A DNA stretch of 13,759 nt. Source: CAVPEW01 sp050247895. GTDB lineage: Bacteria > Actinomycetota > Acidimicrobiia > Acidimicrobiales > VFJN01. How positions within the stretch are numbered: position 1 is the first letter of the stretch; the number at the start of each line of letters is the position of its first letter. The translations under genes were made by a program, and so were the position numbers. A model generated the notes under the pieces. The model was given only the letters and a program-made list of their open reading frames with translations. It was not told the DNA's origin and did not search any database. Of the stretch, positions 5,368 to 11,028 are shown one piece after another. The stretch spans positions 1 to 13,759 of the forward strand of contig JBFWTJ010000080.1 in assembly GCA_050247895.1 (NCBI GenBank), read 5' to 3'.

Positions 5368-6312
5368 TCACGGCGCGGCGAGCAGCGCGCGCCCGATCCC
5401 GGCCAGGGTGCCGGCGGCCGCGGCCCCGAACAGCTCGCCCAGCGCGTCCACCGCCACCGACGGGTCGGGCAGCTCGCCCACGACCCAGCGGGCGAACAGC
5501 CCGTCGTCGCTCCAGGCCCGGATCCCCTCGGGCCAGGCCGCCTCGAGCGGGCCCAGCGCGCCGGGGGCGCGGCGCACGCGCCCCCAGGACCAGCAGGCCC
5601 CGTGCCGGTGGGCGGCCTCGACGAACCGGGCCGGCTCGCAGGTGCCGGACCCCGCGGACGCCCCGGGCCACGCCGGGTGCAGGGCCAGGGCGGCGGCCAC
5701 GGGGTCGGCGGCCCGGCCGACCTCGCGCCAGCCGGCCAGCAGGCGCGAGAGCCACACCGTGGCCCACAGCGAGACCGTGCTCGTGGCCGGCGGCGCGGTG
5801 CCCAGGCCCAGGACCCGCCGGCACGCGTCGGCCACCAGGCCCTCGGCGAGGGGGGACGTGACGGGCCGGGCCCCGTCCGCCGATCCCCGCACGCGGACGT
5901 GGCTGGCCCCGCTGCGGTCGACCGCGCAGGTCACCTCCACCGCAGGACCCGGTGCGCCCCCGGCCAGCGTGCGGCCCCGGGCCCGCACGCCCAGGACCTG
6001 CCAGCCGGCCGGCGCGACCAGGCCCACCAGCTCGTCGAAGGGGTGGCCCCCGAGCGCGGCGAAGGCCAGCTCGACGCCCGCCGGTGCCTGCTCGACGCGC
6101 CACACCACGGCCTGGTCGCGCCCCGCCGTGCGCTCGTCGACCAGGCGGGCCAGCAGGGCCAGCCGCCCGGCGCCGGCCGACCCGCCGGACCCGGCGCAGC
6201 CACGGGACGCGGTGCACCCACGGGACGCGGTCGGGTCGTGGGCGGGCTCGCCGGGGCGGGGGCTCGTCGGGAGCCCGGGGGCCGTGACGTCGGGACGGGG
6301 AACGTGCAACAC
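5368..6312 (-). CDS. Uncharacterised protein, 314 residues
   Basis: I do not recognise a family. A low-complexity N-terminus (about 1-50, Pro/Ser/Gly-rich) carries a tandem TASRGC-TASRGC repeat and looks disordered. The rest appears folded. It contains DQAVVWRVEQAPAGVELAFAALGGHPFDELVGLVAPAGWQVLGVRARGRTL (strand-rich), TSTVSLWATVWLSRLLAGWREVG (helix), and a C-terminal helical part ending GELFGAAAAGTLAGIGRALLAAP. No nuclease, kinase or membrane signature is evident. GTG 6312 is chosen because an unusually complete ribosome binding site GAGGTGATCC abuts it. The gene follows the exonuclease gene on the same strand after 132 bases, so it may have its own promoter, though none is clear. Starts further in, past the low-complexity segment, are possible. 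Confidence 0.72.
   Translation of the reverse strand: MLHVPRPDVTAPGLPTSPRPGEPAHDPTASRGCTASRGCAGSGGSAGAGRLALLARLVDERTAGRDQAVVWRVEQAPAGVELAFAALGGHPFDELVGLVAPAGWQVLGVRARGRTLAGGAPGPAVEVTCAVDRSGASHVRVRGSADGARPVTSPLAEGLVADACRRVLGLGTAPPATSTVSLWATVWLSRLLAGWREVGRAADPVAAALALHPAWPGASAGSGTCEPARFVEAAHRHGACWSWGRVRRAPGALGPLEAAWPEGIRAWSDDGLFARWVVGELPDPSVAVDALGELFGAAAAGTLAGIGRALLAAP
6196..6231. repeat. Tandem 18-bp duplication inside the gene at 5368-6312
   Basis: Units 6196-6213 and 6214-6231 match at 17 of 18 bases and encode TASRGC twice on the minus strand. The period is a whole number of codons, so the frame is kept. It lies in the low-complexity N-terminal section. Confidence 0.8.
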
Positions 6313-6322
6313 GGATCACCTC
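6313..6322 (-). promoter_or_regulatory. Extended ribosome binding site GAGGTGATCC
   Basis: On the minus strand GAGGTGATCC lies directly before GTG 6312. All ten bases are complementary to the usual bacterial 16S rRNA 3' end (GGATCACCTC). The GAGG core is 6 bases from the start codon. It decides the start of the 314-residue gene. Confidence 0.75.
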
Positions 6323-6444
6323 GCAGGTCGGGCCGGCGGTGCCGGCCTCGGCTGTGGGCGATCCGTGCACGGGCGGTCGCGATCCCGTGCCGCCATGTTG
6401 CCACCGACCTGTGACGGTCAGGCGCCCCGCGGCGCGCTGCGGGC
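6323..6444. other. Intergenic stretch upstream of the gene at 5368-6312
   Basis: These bases lie between the exonuclease stop codon and the ribosome binding site of the next minus-strand gene. A locally A/T-richer patch around 6380-6420 (CATGTTGCCACC, TGTGACGGTCA) could hold a minus-strand promoter, but I see no convincing -10/-35 pair and no hairpin strong enough to call. Confidence 0.4.
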
Positions 6445-7068
6445 TCAGGCGGGTACGGGTTGGGCCGGCGCGACCAGCCGGTCCACGAACCGAGCCGCGC
6501 TGTCCCAGCGCCGCTCGGTCAGCACCCGGGCCAGCCGGGCGTCGCCCTCGGCGTAGGCGTGGAGGGCCTCGTTGCGCAGGTCGTCGGGCTCGACGTGCGC
6601 GTTGCCCTGCGGGATGAGGCCCAGGCCGCGGGCCAGCGCCCGCAGCGAGCCGGCCAGCGTGCGTGCCACCCGGGGCTGGGAGTGGTAGAGGCGGAAGGCG
6701 TCGAGGTGGCAGTGGCGGTACCACGAGGCGCGGTAGGCGCCCTCGTGGCCCGGCAGCGGTGCGGTGCGCATGGGCAGCTTGGGGTCGAGCCGCAGCCGCA
6801 GGCCCACGTCGAGGCCGAGGTACCGGGCCCGGTCGGCGATGAAGGGCAGGTCGAAGGCCCCGCCGTTCCAGGTCGCGATGACGCCGGGGGCGAGCTCGGC
6901 GAAGGCGGCGTCGAGCCGGACCAGCAGCTCGTCCTCCGGTCCGGTGAAGACCTCCTCGCCGCCGGGGTGGGCCAGGGCCACGGTCAGGATCGGGGCCAGC
7001 GCGGTGTCCAGGTCCGGGGCCGCGGTGTCGATCTCGATGTCGAGGCCGTAGACGATCGCCTGGCGCAT
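6445..7068 (-). CDS. DEDDy-type 3'-5' exonuclease (DnaQ/PolB exonuclease-like)
   Basis: This 207-residue protein shows the three exonuclease motifs of the ribonuclease H-like DEDD superfamily: Exo I GLDIEID (D10, E12), Exo II ATWNGGAFDLPF (D73, with N68), and Exo III YAEGDARL (Y172-x3-D176, the DEDDy form). The Exo II spacing resembles the exonuclease domain of family B polymerases, but there is no polymerase part. The enzyme should remove nucleotides from 3' ends using two metal ions; whether it acts on DNA or RNA is unknown. The frame is open to 7137, but ATG 7068 follows GGAGG at a 9-base gap and starts right at the first conserved strand. Upstream is the DUF2993 gene on the same strand. 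All four acidic residues are present. Confidence 0.85.
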   Translation of the reverse strand: MRQAIVYGLDIEIDTAAPDLDTALAPILTVALAHPGGEEVFTGPEDELLVRLDAAFAELAPGVIATWNGGAFDLPFIADRARYLGLDVGLRLRLDPKLPMRTAPLPGHEGAYRASWYRHCHLDAFRLYHSQPRVARTLAGSLRALARGLGLIPQGNAHVEPDDLRNEALHAYAEGDARLARVLTERRWDSAARFVDRLVAPAQPVPA

Positions 7069-7077
7069 CCGAGCGTT

Positions 7078-7082
7078 CCTCC
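7078..7082 (-). promoter_or_regulatory. Ribosome binding site GGAGG of the exonuclease gene
   Basis: GGAGG on the minus strand lies 9 bases before ATG 7068. It selects this ATG over the open frame extending to GTG 7137, whose added residues look like translated leader. Confidence 0.65.
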
Positions 7083-7118
7083 CAGAGCCCGCTATCCCTG
7101 ACAGCTCGTCGCCCGCCG

Positions 7119-7124
7119 AGGCTA
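7119..7124 (-). promoter_or_regulatory. Possible -10 box TAGCCT before the exonuclease gene
   Basis: TAGCCT on the minus strand would start a transcript with a leader of about 45 bases, consistent with the ribosome binding site used there. No -35 box is evident, so this is tentative. Confidence 0.3.
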
Positions 7125-7132
7125 CGGAGCCG

Positions 7133-7146
7133 CCCACCGCGGGTGG
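7133..7146. terminator. Palindrome CCCACCGCGGGTGG between DUF2993 and exonuclease genes
   Basis: A perfect 14-bp dyad lies just after the minus-strand DUF2993 gene stop (7157-7159) and upstream of the exonuclease leader. It could form a short terminator hairpin or be a protein-binding site for the exonuclease promoter. The two cannot be told apart from sequence. Confidence 0.35.
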
Positions 7147-7156
7147 TGGATGCCGC

Positions 7157-7798
7157 TCACCGGGGCACCAGCCCCGTGGCGGTCCGCACGGCCCGACCGG
7201 CCAGGCGGGCCAGGTCCCGGGCCGCGCCCGGGCCCAGCGGCTCGTCGAGCGAGTCGAGCACCACGCGCACGGCCAGCTCGCCGTCGCCCGGTTCCACGGC
7301 CCGGACCCGCGCCCCGCGCGGCAGGGGCGGCAGCGGCAGGTAGCCCCGCAGCAGCCCGGCCAACGGGGGCGACAGCCCCAGGGCCCGCACCCGGGCCGGG
7401 CGCAGCGCCAGGAAGGGCCCGGCCACGGTCAGCTCGGCCACCACCCGACCCACCTCGACCCCGGCCAGCTCGGCGACGACCACCACGCCCTCGGGCCGCA
7501 GCGCCAGCCGCACCGGCAGGTGGGCCACCCGCACCCAGTCGTCCACCGCGGCCTGGCCGACCACGTAGCGCAGATCGACCGGTCCGGTCCGCAACCGGGG
7601 CGGCAGGCCGGGCACGACGCGGACGTCTCGGGCCCGGATCCCGACCCGGTCCACCACCAGCCGGGCCAGCGCCACCGCCGGGACCTCGACGTGCACCTCG
7701 TCGATCACGCCGCGCACCACCCCCGAGGGCGAGGCCCGCAGGCCGGGCAGCGCCACCCGTCCCAGGCCCGCCCGCAGCTGGTCGACCAGCCCGGTCAC
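7157..7798 (-). CDS. DUF2993 (LmeA-like) protein
   Basis: The 213-residue product has the alternating strand pattern of the DUF2993 family. It includes VRGVIDEVHVEVPAVALARLVVDRVGIRARDVRVVP, then LRYVVGQAAVDDWVRVAHLPVRLALRPEGVVVVAELAGVEVGRVVAELTVAGPFLALRPARVRALG, and a Pro-rich LPLPPLPRGARV near the end. The characterised mycobacterial relative LmeA is an envelope phospholipid-binding protein, but many members are of unknown role. This copy has no visible signal peptide, so it may stay in the cytoplasm, or the true start may be missed. GTG 7798 has GAGGGG about 6 bases upstream on the minus strand. It lies 144 bases downstream of PhoH on the same strand. The family assignment rests on strand pattern and the LP..R motif, so it is moderately sure. 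Confidence 0.72.
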   Translation of the reverse strand: MTGLVDQLRAGLGRVALPGLRASPSGVVRGVIDEVHVEVPAVALARLVVDRVGIRARDVRVVPGLPPRLRTGPVDLRYVVGQAAVDDWVRVAHLPVRLALRPEGVVVVAELAGVEVGRVVAELTVAGPFLALRPARVRALGLSPPLAGLLRGYLPLPPLPRGARVRAVEPGDGELAVRVVLDSLDEPLGPGAARDLARLAGRAVRTATGLVPR

Positions 7799-7829
7799 AC
7801 CGGGCCCCTCAGCGATCTCCGTGGTGCGC

Positions 7830-7939
7830 CGCCGGTCGCCGCGCTCCGGTCACCGCACCGCCCCGGGCCTTCGCCCCGGACCCGTCCGCGTCGGGCCGGC
7901 CCGCGCCCGCCCCGCCGTGCTGCGCCGGTCGCCGCGCTC
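7830..7939. repeat. 17-bp direct repeat pair in the PhoH-DUF2993 gap
   Basis: CGCCGGTCGCCGCGCTC occurs at 7830-7846 and 7923-7939, 93 bases apart, within a 144-base non-coding gap. A CCGGG/CCCGG stem (about 7863-7879) lies between the copies and could act as a PhoH transcript terminator. The repeat may be a duplicated site or a remnant of slippage. Nothing else is evident in the gap. Confidence 0.6.
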
Positions 7940-7942
7940 GCC

Positions 7943-9322
7943 TCACAGGCGGGTCGCGGCCAGCGACGCGACCTCCGAGCGCTCGCAGTGCACCAGGCGG
8001 ACGTGGCCGAAGACCCGCTCGCCGCCGAAGGCGTCGATGAGGACCGACACCGCGTTGTTGTGCTCGGACAGGTACGGCGCGTCGATCTGGCTCGTGTCAC
8101 CGGTGAAGACCACCTTGGTGCCCTCGCCGACGCGGGTCAGGATCGTCTTGAGCGTCGTCGGCTCGAGGTTCTGGGCCTCGTCGACCAGCACGAAGGTGCC
8201 CTGCAGCGACCGGCCCCGCAGGTAGGTCACCGCCTCCAGCGACAGCTTGTCCCGCTCGGACAGCTCGTCGAGGATGGCCCGGGCGTCGGCGTGGCTGCGC
8301 CGCTCGGTCAGCGCCACCAGCGCGTCGGTCACCGCGGTCATCCACGGGTCCAGCTTCTCGTCCAGGGTGCCGGGCAGGAACCCCAGCTCGGCCTTGCCCA
8401 CCGGCACGACCGGCCGGTACACGGCGACCTTGTCGTACACGCCCTGCTCCATGACCAGGTCCAGGCCCGCGGCCAGGGCGAGGATTGTCTTGCCCGTCCC
8501 GGCCATCCCGTCGAGGGCCACGACCCGCACGTCGGGGTCCAGCAGCAGGTCCAGCGCGAACTGCTGCTCCTTGGACCGGGGTCGCAGGCCCCAGGGCTCG
8601 GGGACCCGCTGGATGGCCTCGATGACGTCGTCGCGCCGGCGGACCAGGACCGACTGGCTGCCGGCCCGCAGCACGCCGTAGCGCTGGTCCAGCGCCTCGT
8701 CCAGGTGACCGGCGTCGGCCGGGGGCAGCTCGTCGACGCCCAGGCCGGTCGGGTTGGCGTAGACGAGGTCCACCACCGTCGGCGAGACGTCGACGGTGGT
8801 CCAACCCGCCGGTCGATCGATCGCGGCCCGGCCCCGGATCCGCTGGTGCTCGATGGCCTGCAGCCCGAGCTGGGCCGCCTTGATGCGCAGCGCCGCGTCG
8901 TTGGAGACCACGACGGTCGGCGCGTGGACCGCCTGGCCCAGGGCCGCGGCCAGGATCCGGTTGTCGTTGCGGGTCGGGTCCAGGCCGTGCTCGTGGAGCT
9001 CGTTGAGGTGAAGGCCGTTGGTCTCGATCCGCAGCGTCCCGCCCGTGGGCAGGGTGACCGCGGTGCGGATGTCGCCGCCGTTGGCGATGCGCAGCTCCTC
9101 GATGGAGCGGATGACGGCTCGGGCCGCCCGCCCGACGTCGTCGAGGCGGCCCTTGTGGTGGTCGAGCTCCTCCACGACCACCAGGGGGATCACCGCGTCG
9201 CAGGCCGGGAAGGCGGTGAGCGACTCGGGGTCCGAGATCAGCACCGACGTGTCCAGCACCATTCGGGTGGTGGCCGCCTCACGGGTCGGCGGGCGCGTCG
9301 GAGCTGCGAGGAGGTCGGTCAA
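7943..9322 (-). CDS. phoH: PIN-PhoH fusion protein (PhoH2-type ATPase with PIN nuclease domain)
   Basis: From TTG 9322 the protein has 459 residues. An N-terminal PIN domain (about 21-160) has MVLDTSVLISDP (D24), VVEELDHHKG (E51/E52), TRNDNRILAAA (D120) and VVSNDAALR (D142). A C-terminal PhoH ATPase domain (about 245-459) has Walker A GMAGTGKT (272-279), RPVVPVGKAELGFLPG and Walker B VLVDEAQN (D381, E382), followed by FTGDTSQID. Mycobacterial PhoH2 proteins of this build act as RNA helicase-ribonucleases; the same role is likely here. ATG 9262 would start inside the first PIN strand; TTG 9322 has AGGGGG a few bases upstream and restores the usual TTR lead-in. An open extension to ATG 9436 is Pro/Gly-rich and unlikely. 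No vapB-like antitoxin precedes it. Confidence 0.92.
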   Translation of the reverse strand: MTDLLAAPTRPPTREAATTRMVLDTSVLISDPESLTAFPACDAVIPLVVVEELDHHKGRLDDVGRAARAVIRSIEELRIANGGDIRTAVTLPTGGTLRIETNGLHLNELHEHGLDPTRNDNRILAAALGQAVHAPTVVVSNDAALRIKAAQLGLQAIEHQRIRGRAAIDRPAGWTTVDVSPTVVDLVYANPTGLGVDELPPADAGHLDEALDQRYGVLRAGSQSVLVRRRDDVIEAIQRVPEPWGLRPRSKEQQFALDLLLDPDVRVVALDGMAGTGKTILALAAGLDLVMEQGVYDKVAVYRPVVPVGKAELGFLPGTLDEKLDPWMTAVTDALVALTERRSHADARAILDELSERDKLSLEAVTYLRGRSLQGTFVLVDEAQNLEPTTLKTILTRVGEGTKVVFTGDTSQIDAPYLSEHNNAVSVLIDAFGGERVFGHVRLVHCERSEVASLAATRL

Positions 9323-9499
9323 GGGTCCCCCTGGGGGAGAGGCGAGCGTGCGCGGCGCGGGACCTTCCGGTCCGCCGGCTCGCGGTGGCTCGGTCGGGTG
9401 GGTCGGTGGAGAACCGCGAGGGTCACCGCTGGCCATTGAACCCGGCCCACCCCGGTGCGGCGCGGATGGTCGCCTCCGGGTCCGGGGTCCCCGCCGACC
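9323..9499. other. Divergent intergenic region between phoH and the HIT gene
   Basis: The region contains a perfect CCCCC-T-GGGGG dyad (9327-9337) overlapping the PhoH ribosome binding site, and a GGACC-TTCC-GGTCC hairpin (9360-9373) in the putative PhoH leader. TTCAAT on the minus strand (9440-9435) is the only A/T-rich candidate for a phoH -10 box, and it is weak. No open frame here looks coding. Confidence 0.5.
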
Positions 9500-9505
9500 T
9501 ACCCT
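9500..9505 (+). promoter_or_regulatory. -10 box TACCCT of the HIT gene (leaderless)
   Basis: TACCCT ends 6 bases before GTG 9512 and no Shine-Dalgarno sequence is present. It selects GTG 9512 over the longer open frame from 9455. Confidence 0.6.
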
Positions 9506-9511
9506 GCGGCG

Positions 9512-9946
9512 GTGGCCGGTCCGTGCACCTTCTGCGAGATCGTGGCCGGTCGCGCCCCGGCGTTCGTGGTCCTCGACGACGAGGTCGCCTGCGCCTTCCT
9601 CGACGTCCGGCCCCTCTTCCCGGGCCACGCCCTGGTCGTCCCCCGGGCCCACCACGTGACCCTGGGCGACCTCCCCGCCGAGGACCTCGGCGCCTTCTTC
9701 GGCCGGGTCCGGGCCCTCAGCCGGGCCGTGCCCGCGGCGATGGGGGCGACGGGCAGCTTCGTGGCCATGAACAACGTGGTGAGCCAGAGCGTCCCGCACC
9801 TGCACGCCCACGTGGTCCCCCGCAACCCCCGCGACGGCCTGCGCGGCTTCTTCTGGCCCCGGACCCGCTACGGGTCCGACGACGAGGCGGCCGAGGTCGC
9901 GCAGCGCATCGCGGCCGCCCTGCGGGCCGAACCGCCCGGCCCGTGA
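9512..9946 (+). CDS. HIT family (histidine triad) nucleotide hydrolase/transferase
   Basis: This 144-residue protein has the histidine triad H96-L-H98-A-H100-VV in SVPHLHAHVVPR, with H98 the expected nucleophile, preceded by MNNVVSQS. The N-terminus has a C5-x2-C8 pair (GPCTFCEIV). With H47 and H96 this could bind a structural zinc, as in many bacterial HIT proteins. The region LFPGHALVVPRAHHVTLGDL is also typical. HIT proteins split nucleoside phosphoramidates or dinucleotides; the exact substrate is unknown. GTG 9512 puts the CxxC at the usual distance from the N-terminus and follows a TACCCT box. The family's core fits in 144 residues with no extra domain. It is followed by the AlgH-like gene 33 bases downstream, which seems to have its own promoter. 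Confidence 0.93.
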   Translation: MAGPCTFCEIVAGRAPAFVVLDDEVACAFLDVRPLFPGHALVVPRAHHVTLGDLPAEDLGAFFGRVRALSRAVPAAMGATGSFVAMNNVVSQSVPHLHAHVVPRNPRDGLRGFFWPRTRYGSDDEAAEVAQRIAAALRAEPPGP

Positions 9947-9965
9947 CGCCCGGGGGCCCGTCGGA

Positions 9966-9971
9966 CAGACT
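9966..9971 (+). promoter_or_regulatory. Possible -10 box CAGACT of the YqgE/AlgH gene
   Basis: CAGACT lies 8 bases before ATG 9980, with no Shine-Dalgarno sequence. It resembles the CAGTCT box of the first TetR gene. Read-through from the HIT gene is also possible since the gap is only 33 bases. Confidence 0.4.
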
Positions 9972-9979
9972 GGGCCCTG

Positions 9980-10531
9980 ATGCCGTCGACCGCGGGCAGG
10001 CTCCTCATCGCCGAGCCGATGCTGGACGACCCGAACTTCGAGCGGACCGTCGTGCTCGTCGTGGAGCACACCGAGGAGGGTGCGCTGGGGCTGGTCCTGA
10101 ACCGGTCCACCGACCTGGCCGTGGCCGACGTGGTCCCGGCCTGGCGCGAGCTGGCCTCCGAACCGGCCGTCGTGCACGTGGGCGGCCCGGTCGAGGGTCG
10201 CAGCGGTTGGTGCCTGGCCCGGCTGCGCGAGCCTGCGCCGCGCCCGGGGTTCGTGCCCGTGGTGGGCGACCTGGGGCTGGTCGACCTCTCGCTCGACCCG
10301 GCCGAGCTCGCCGGCCAGCTCACCGACGCCCGGCTCTACGCCGGCTACTCGGGTTGGGGCCCGGGCCAGCTCGACGGCGAGCTGGCCCTCGACTCCTGGT
10401 TCGTGGTCGACGCCCGGCCCGGCGACCCCTTCCACCAGCACCCCGACCAGCTCTGGCGCGAGGTGCTGGCCCGCCAGAAGGGTGGGCTGGGCCGGCTGTC
10501 GAACTTCCCCCCCGACCCCTCGCTCAACTGA
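9980..10531 (+). CDS. YqgE/AlgH family protein (UPF0301/DUF179)
   Basis: This 183-residue protein matches the family at its full length. It has the N-terminal GRLLIAEPMLDDPNFERTVVLVVEHTEEGALGLVLNRS (about 6-43), the HVGGPV loop (66-71), and YAGYSGWGPGQLDGEL (120-134) followed by SWFVVDARPGD. The family was named after the alginate regulator AlgH of Pseudomonas, but the biochemical role is unsettled; some structures suggest a redox or binding function. ATG 9980 starts just before the first conserved strand. It lies 33 bases after the HIT gene and 51 bases before the universal stress gene, all on one strand. A GC hairpin follows its stop. It is probably cytoplasmic: no signal peptide or membrane helix is visible. 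Confidence 0.93.
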   Translation: MPSTAGRLLIAEPMLDDPNFERTVVLVVEHTEEGALGLVLNRSTDLAVADVVPAWRELASEPAVVHVGGPVEGRSGWCLARLREPAPRPGFVPVVGDLGLVDLSLDPAELAGQLTDARLYAGYSGWGPGQLDGELALDSWFVVDARPGDPFHQHPDQLWREVLARQKGGLGRLSNFPPDPSLN

Positions 10532-10546
10532 GGCGGGCCGTCGGGC

Positions 10547-10563
10547 GGGCGGGCCGGCCGCCC
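10547..10563 (+). terminator. Hairpin after the YqgE/AlgH gene
   Basis: A 6-bp stem GGGCGG / CCGCCC with a 5-base loop lies 15 bases after the stop codon, ahead of the TAGCGT box of the next gene. There is no U-tract, and such stems are easily found in GC-rich DNA, so this is tentative. Confidence 0.4.
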
Positions 10564-10569
10564 CACCGG

Positions 10570-10575
10570 TAGCGT
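10570..10575 (+). promoter_or_regulatory. -10 box TAGCGT of the universal stress protein gene
   Basis: TAGCGT lies 7 bases before ATG 10583 with no Shine-Dalgarno sequence. It overlaps the in-frame GTG at 10574, so the start should be 10583. Confidence 0.6.
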
Positions 10576-10582
10576 GCCGGCC

Positions 10583-11005
10583 ATGACCACGATCGTCGTC
10601 GGCGTGAGCGACACCGAAACGGCAGCCCGGGCCTTCGACCGCGCCGGTGAGCTGGCCCACGCGCTGGGAGCCACGCTCTACGTCGTGTCGGCCTACGACC
10701 ACGATTCCGTCGAGGTCATCGGGGCGGGCAGCGACACGTTCACCGTGAGCACCTCCCGCCAGGTGGAGTCCTTCGTCGAGGCCACCGTGGCCCGGGCCCG
10801 GAGCCGTTGGGACATCGAGGCCACCGGGCGGGCCGTGGCCGGCAAGCCCGAGCAGGCCATCCTCGAGGTGGCCCGCGACGTCGACGCCTCGGTGATCGTG
10901 GTCGGCAACGTGCGCATGCAGGGCCCCGGGCGGGTGCTGGGCAGCGTGGCCAACCACATCGCGCACCACGCGCCCTGCGACGTCTACGTCGTCAAGACCG
11001 TCTGA
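10583..11005 (+). CDS. Universal stress protein (UspA family)
   Basis: This 140-residue single-domain protein has the Usp fold signature. It starts TTIVVGVSDTETAARAFDRAGELAHALGATLYVVSAYD, contains GKPEQAILEVARDVDASVIVVG, and ends GNVRMQGPGRVLGSVANHIAHHAPCDVYVVK. Usp proteins form dimers, often bind ATP, and help cells survive starvation or hypoxia. The ATP loop here is GNVRMQG...LGS (G108 to S121). The second glycine of the usual G-x2-G is arginine (R111), although the later G120-S121 remains, so ATP binding may be changed. ATG 10583 is chosen from the TAGCGT box 7 bases upstream and the beta strand that follows at once. The gene converges on the PIG-L gene with a shared hairpin between them. 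Confidence 0.9.
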   Translation: MTTIVVGVSDTETAARAFDRAGELAHALGATLYVVSAYDHDSVEVIGAGSDTFTVSTSRQVESFVEATVARARSRWDIEATGRAVAGKPEQAILEVARDVDASVIVVGNVRMQGPGRVLGSVANHIAHHAPCDVYVVKTV

Positions 11006-11011
11006 CCCCGC

Positions 11012-11028
11012 ACCGCCTCAGAGGCGGT
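11012..11028. terminator. Shared bidirectional hairpin at the Usp/PIG-L convergent ends
   Basis: Perfect 7-bp arms ACCGCCT (11012-11018) and AGGCGGT (11022-11028) surround a 3-base loop. The stem includes the PIG-L stop codon (11018-11020, minus strand) and sits 6 bases after the Usp stop. It can work in both directions. Confidence 0.6.

Noticed and set aside
6313..6322. GGATCACCTC on the plus strand as the 3' end of a 16S rRNA gene
   Set aside because: No rRNA sequence precedes it; on the minus strand it is a ribosome binding site directly before GTG 6312.
3170..6724. A 1184-codon minus-strand open frame crossing several genes
   Set aside because: It lies antisense or out of frame to well-supported genes, is dominated by Arg/Gly/Pro/Ala runs, and has no domain-like text; stop codons are simply rare in this GC-rich DNA.
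7943..9322. Possibility that the PIN-PhoH gene is part of a VapB-PhoH2 toxin-antitoxin operon
   Set aside because: No ribbon-helix-helix or other small antitoxin frame is seen just upstream; the upstream neighbour is the divergent HIT gene.
7520..9439. A 639-codon plus-strand frame opposite DUF2993 and phoH
   Set aside because: Antisense to intact PIN and PhoH motifs; composition is typical of a GC-rich shadow frame.
9323..10969. Long N-terminal extension of the PhoH frame antisense to the HIT, AlgH and Usp genes
   Set aside because: PIN homology starts near 9262; the extension is His/Gly/Val-rich shadow sequence complementary to three recognised genes.
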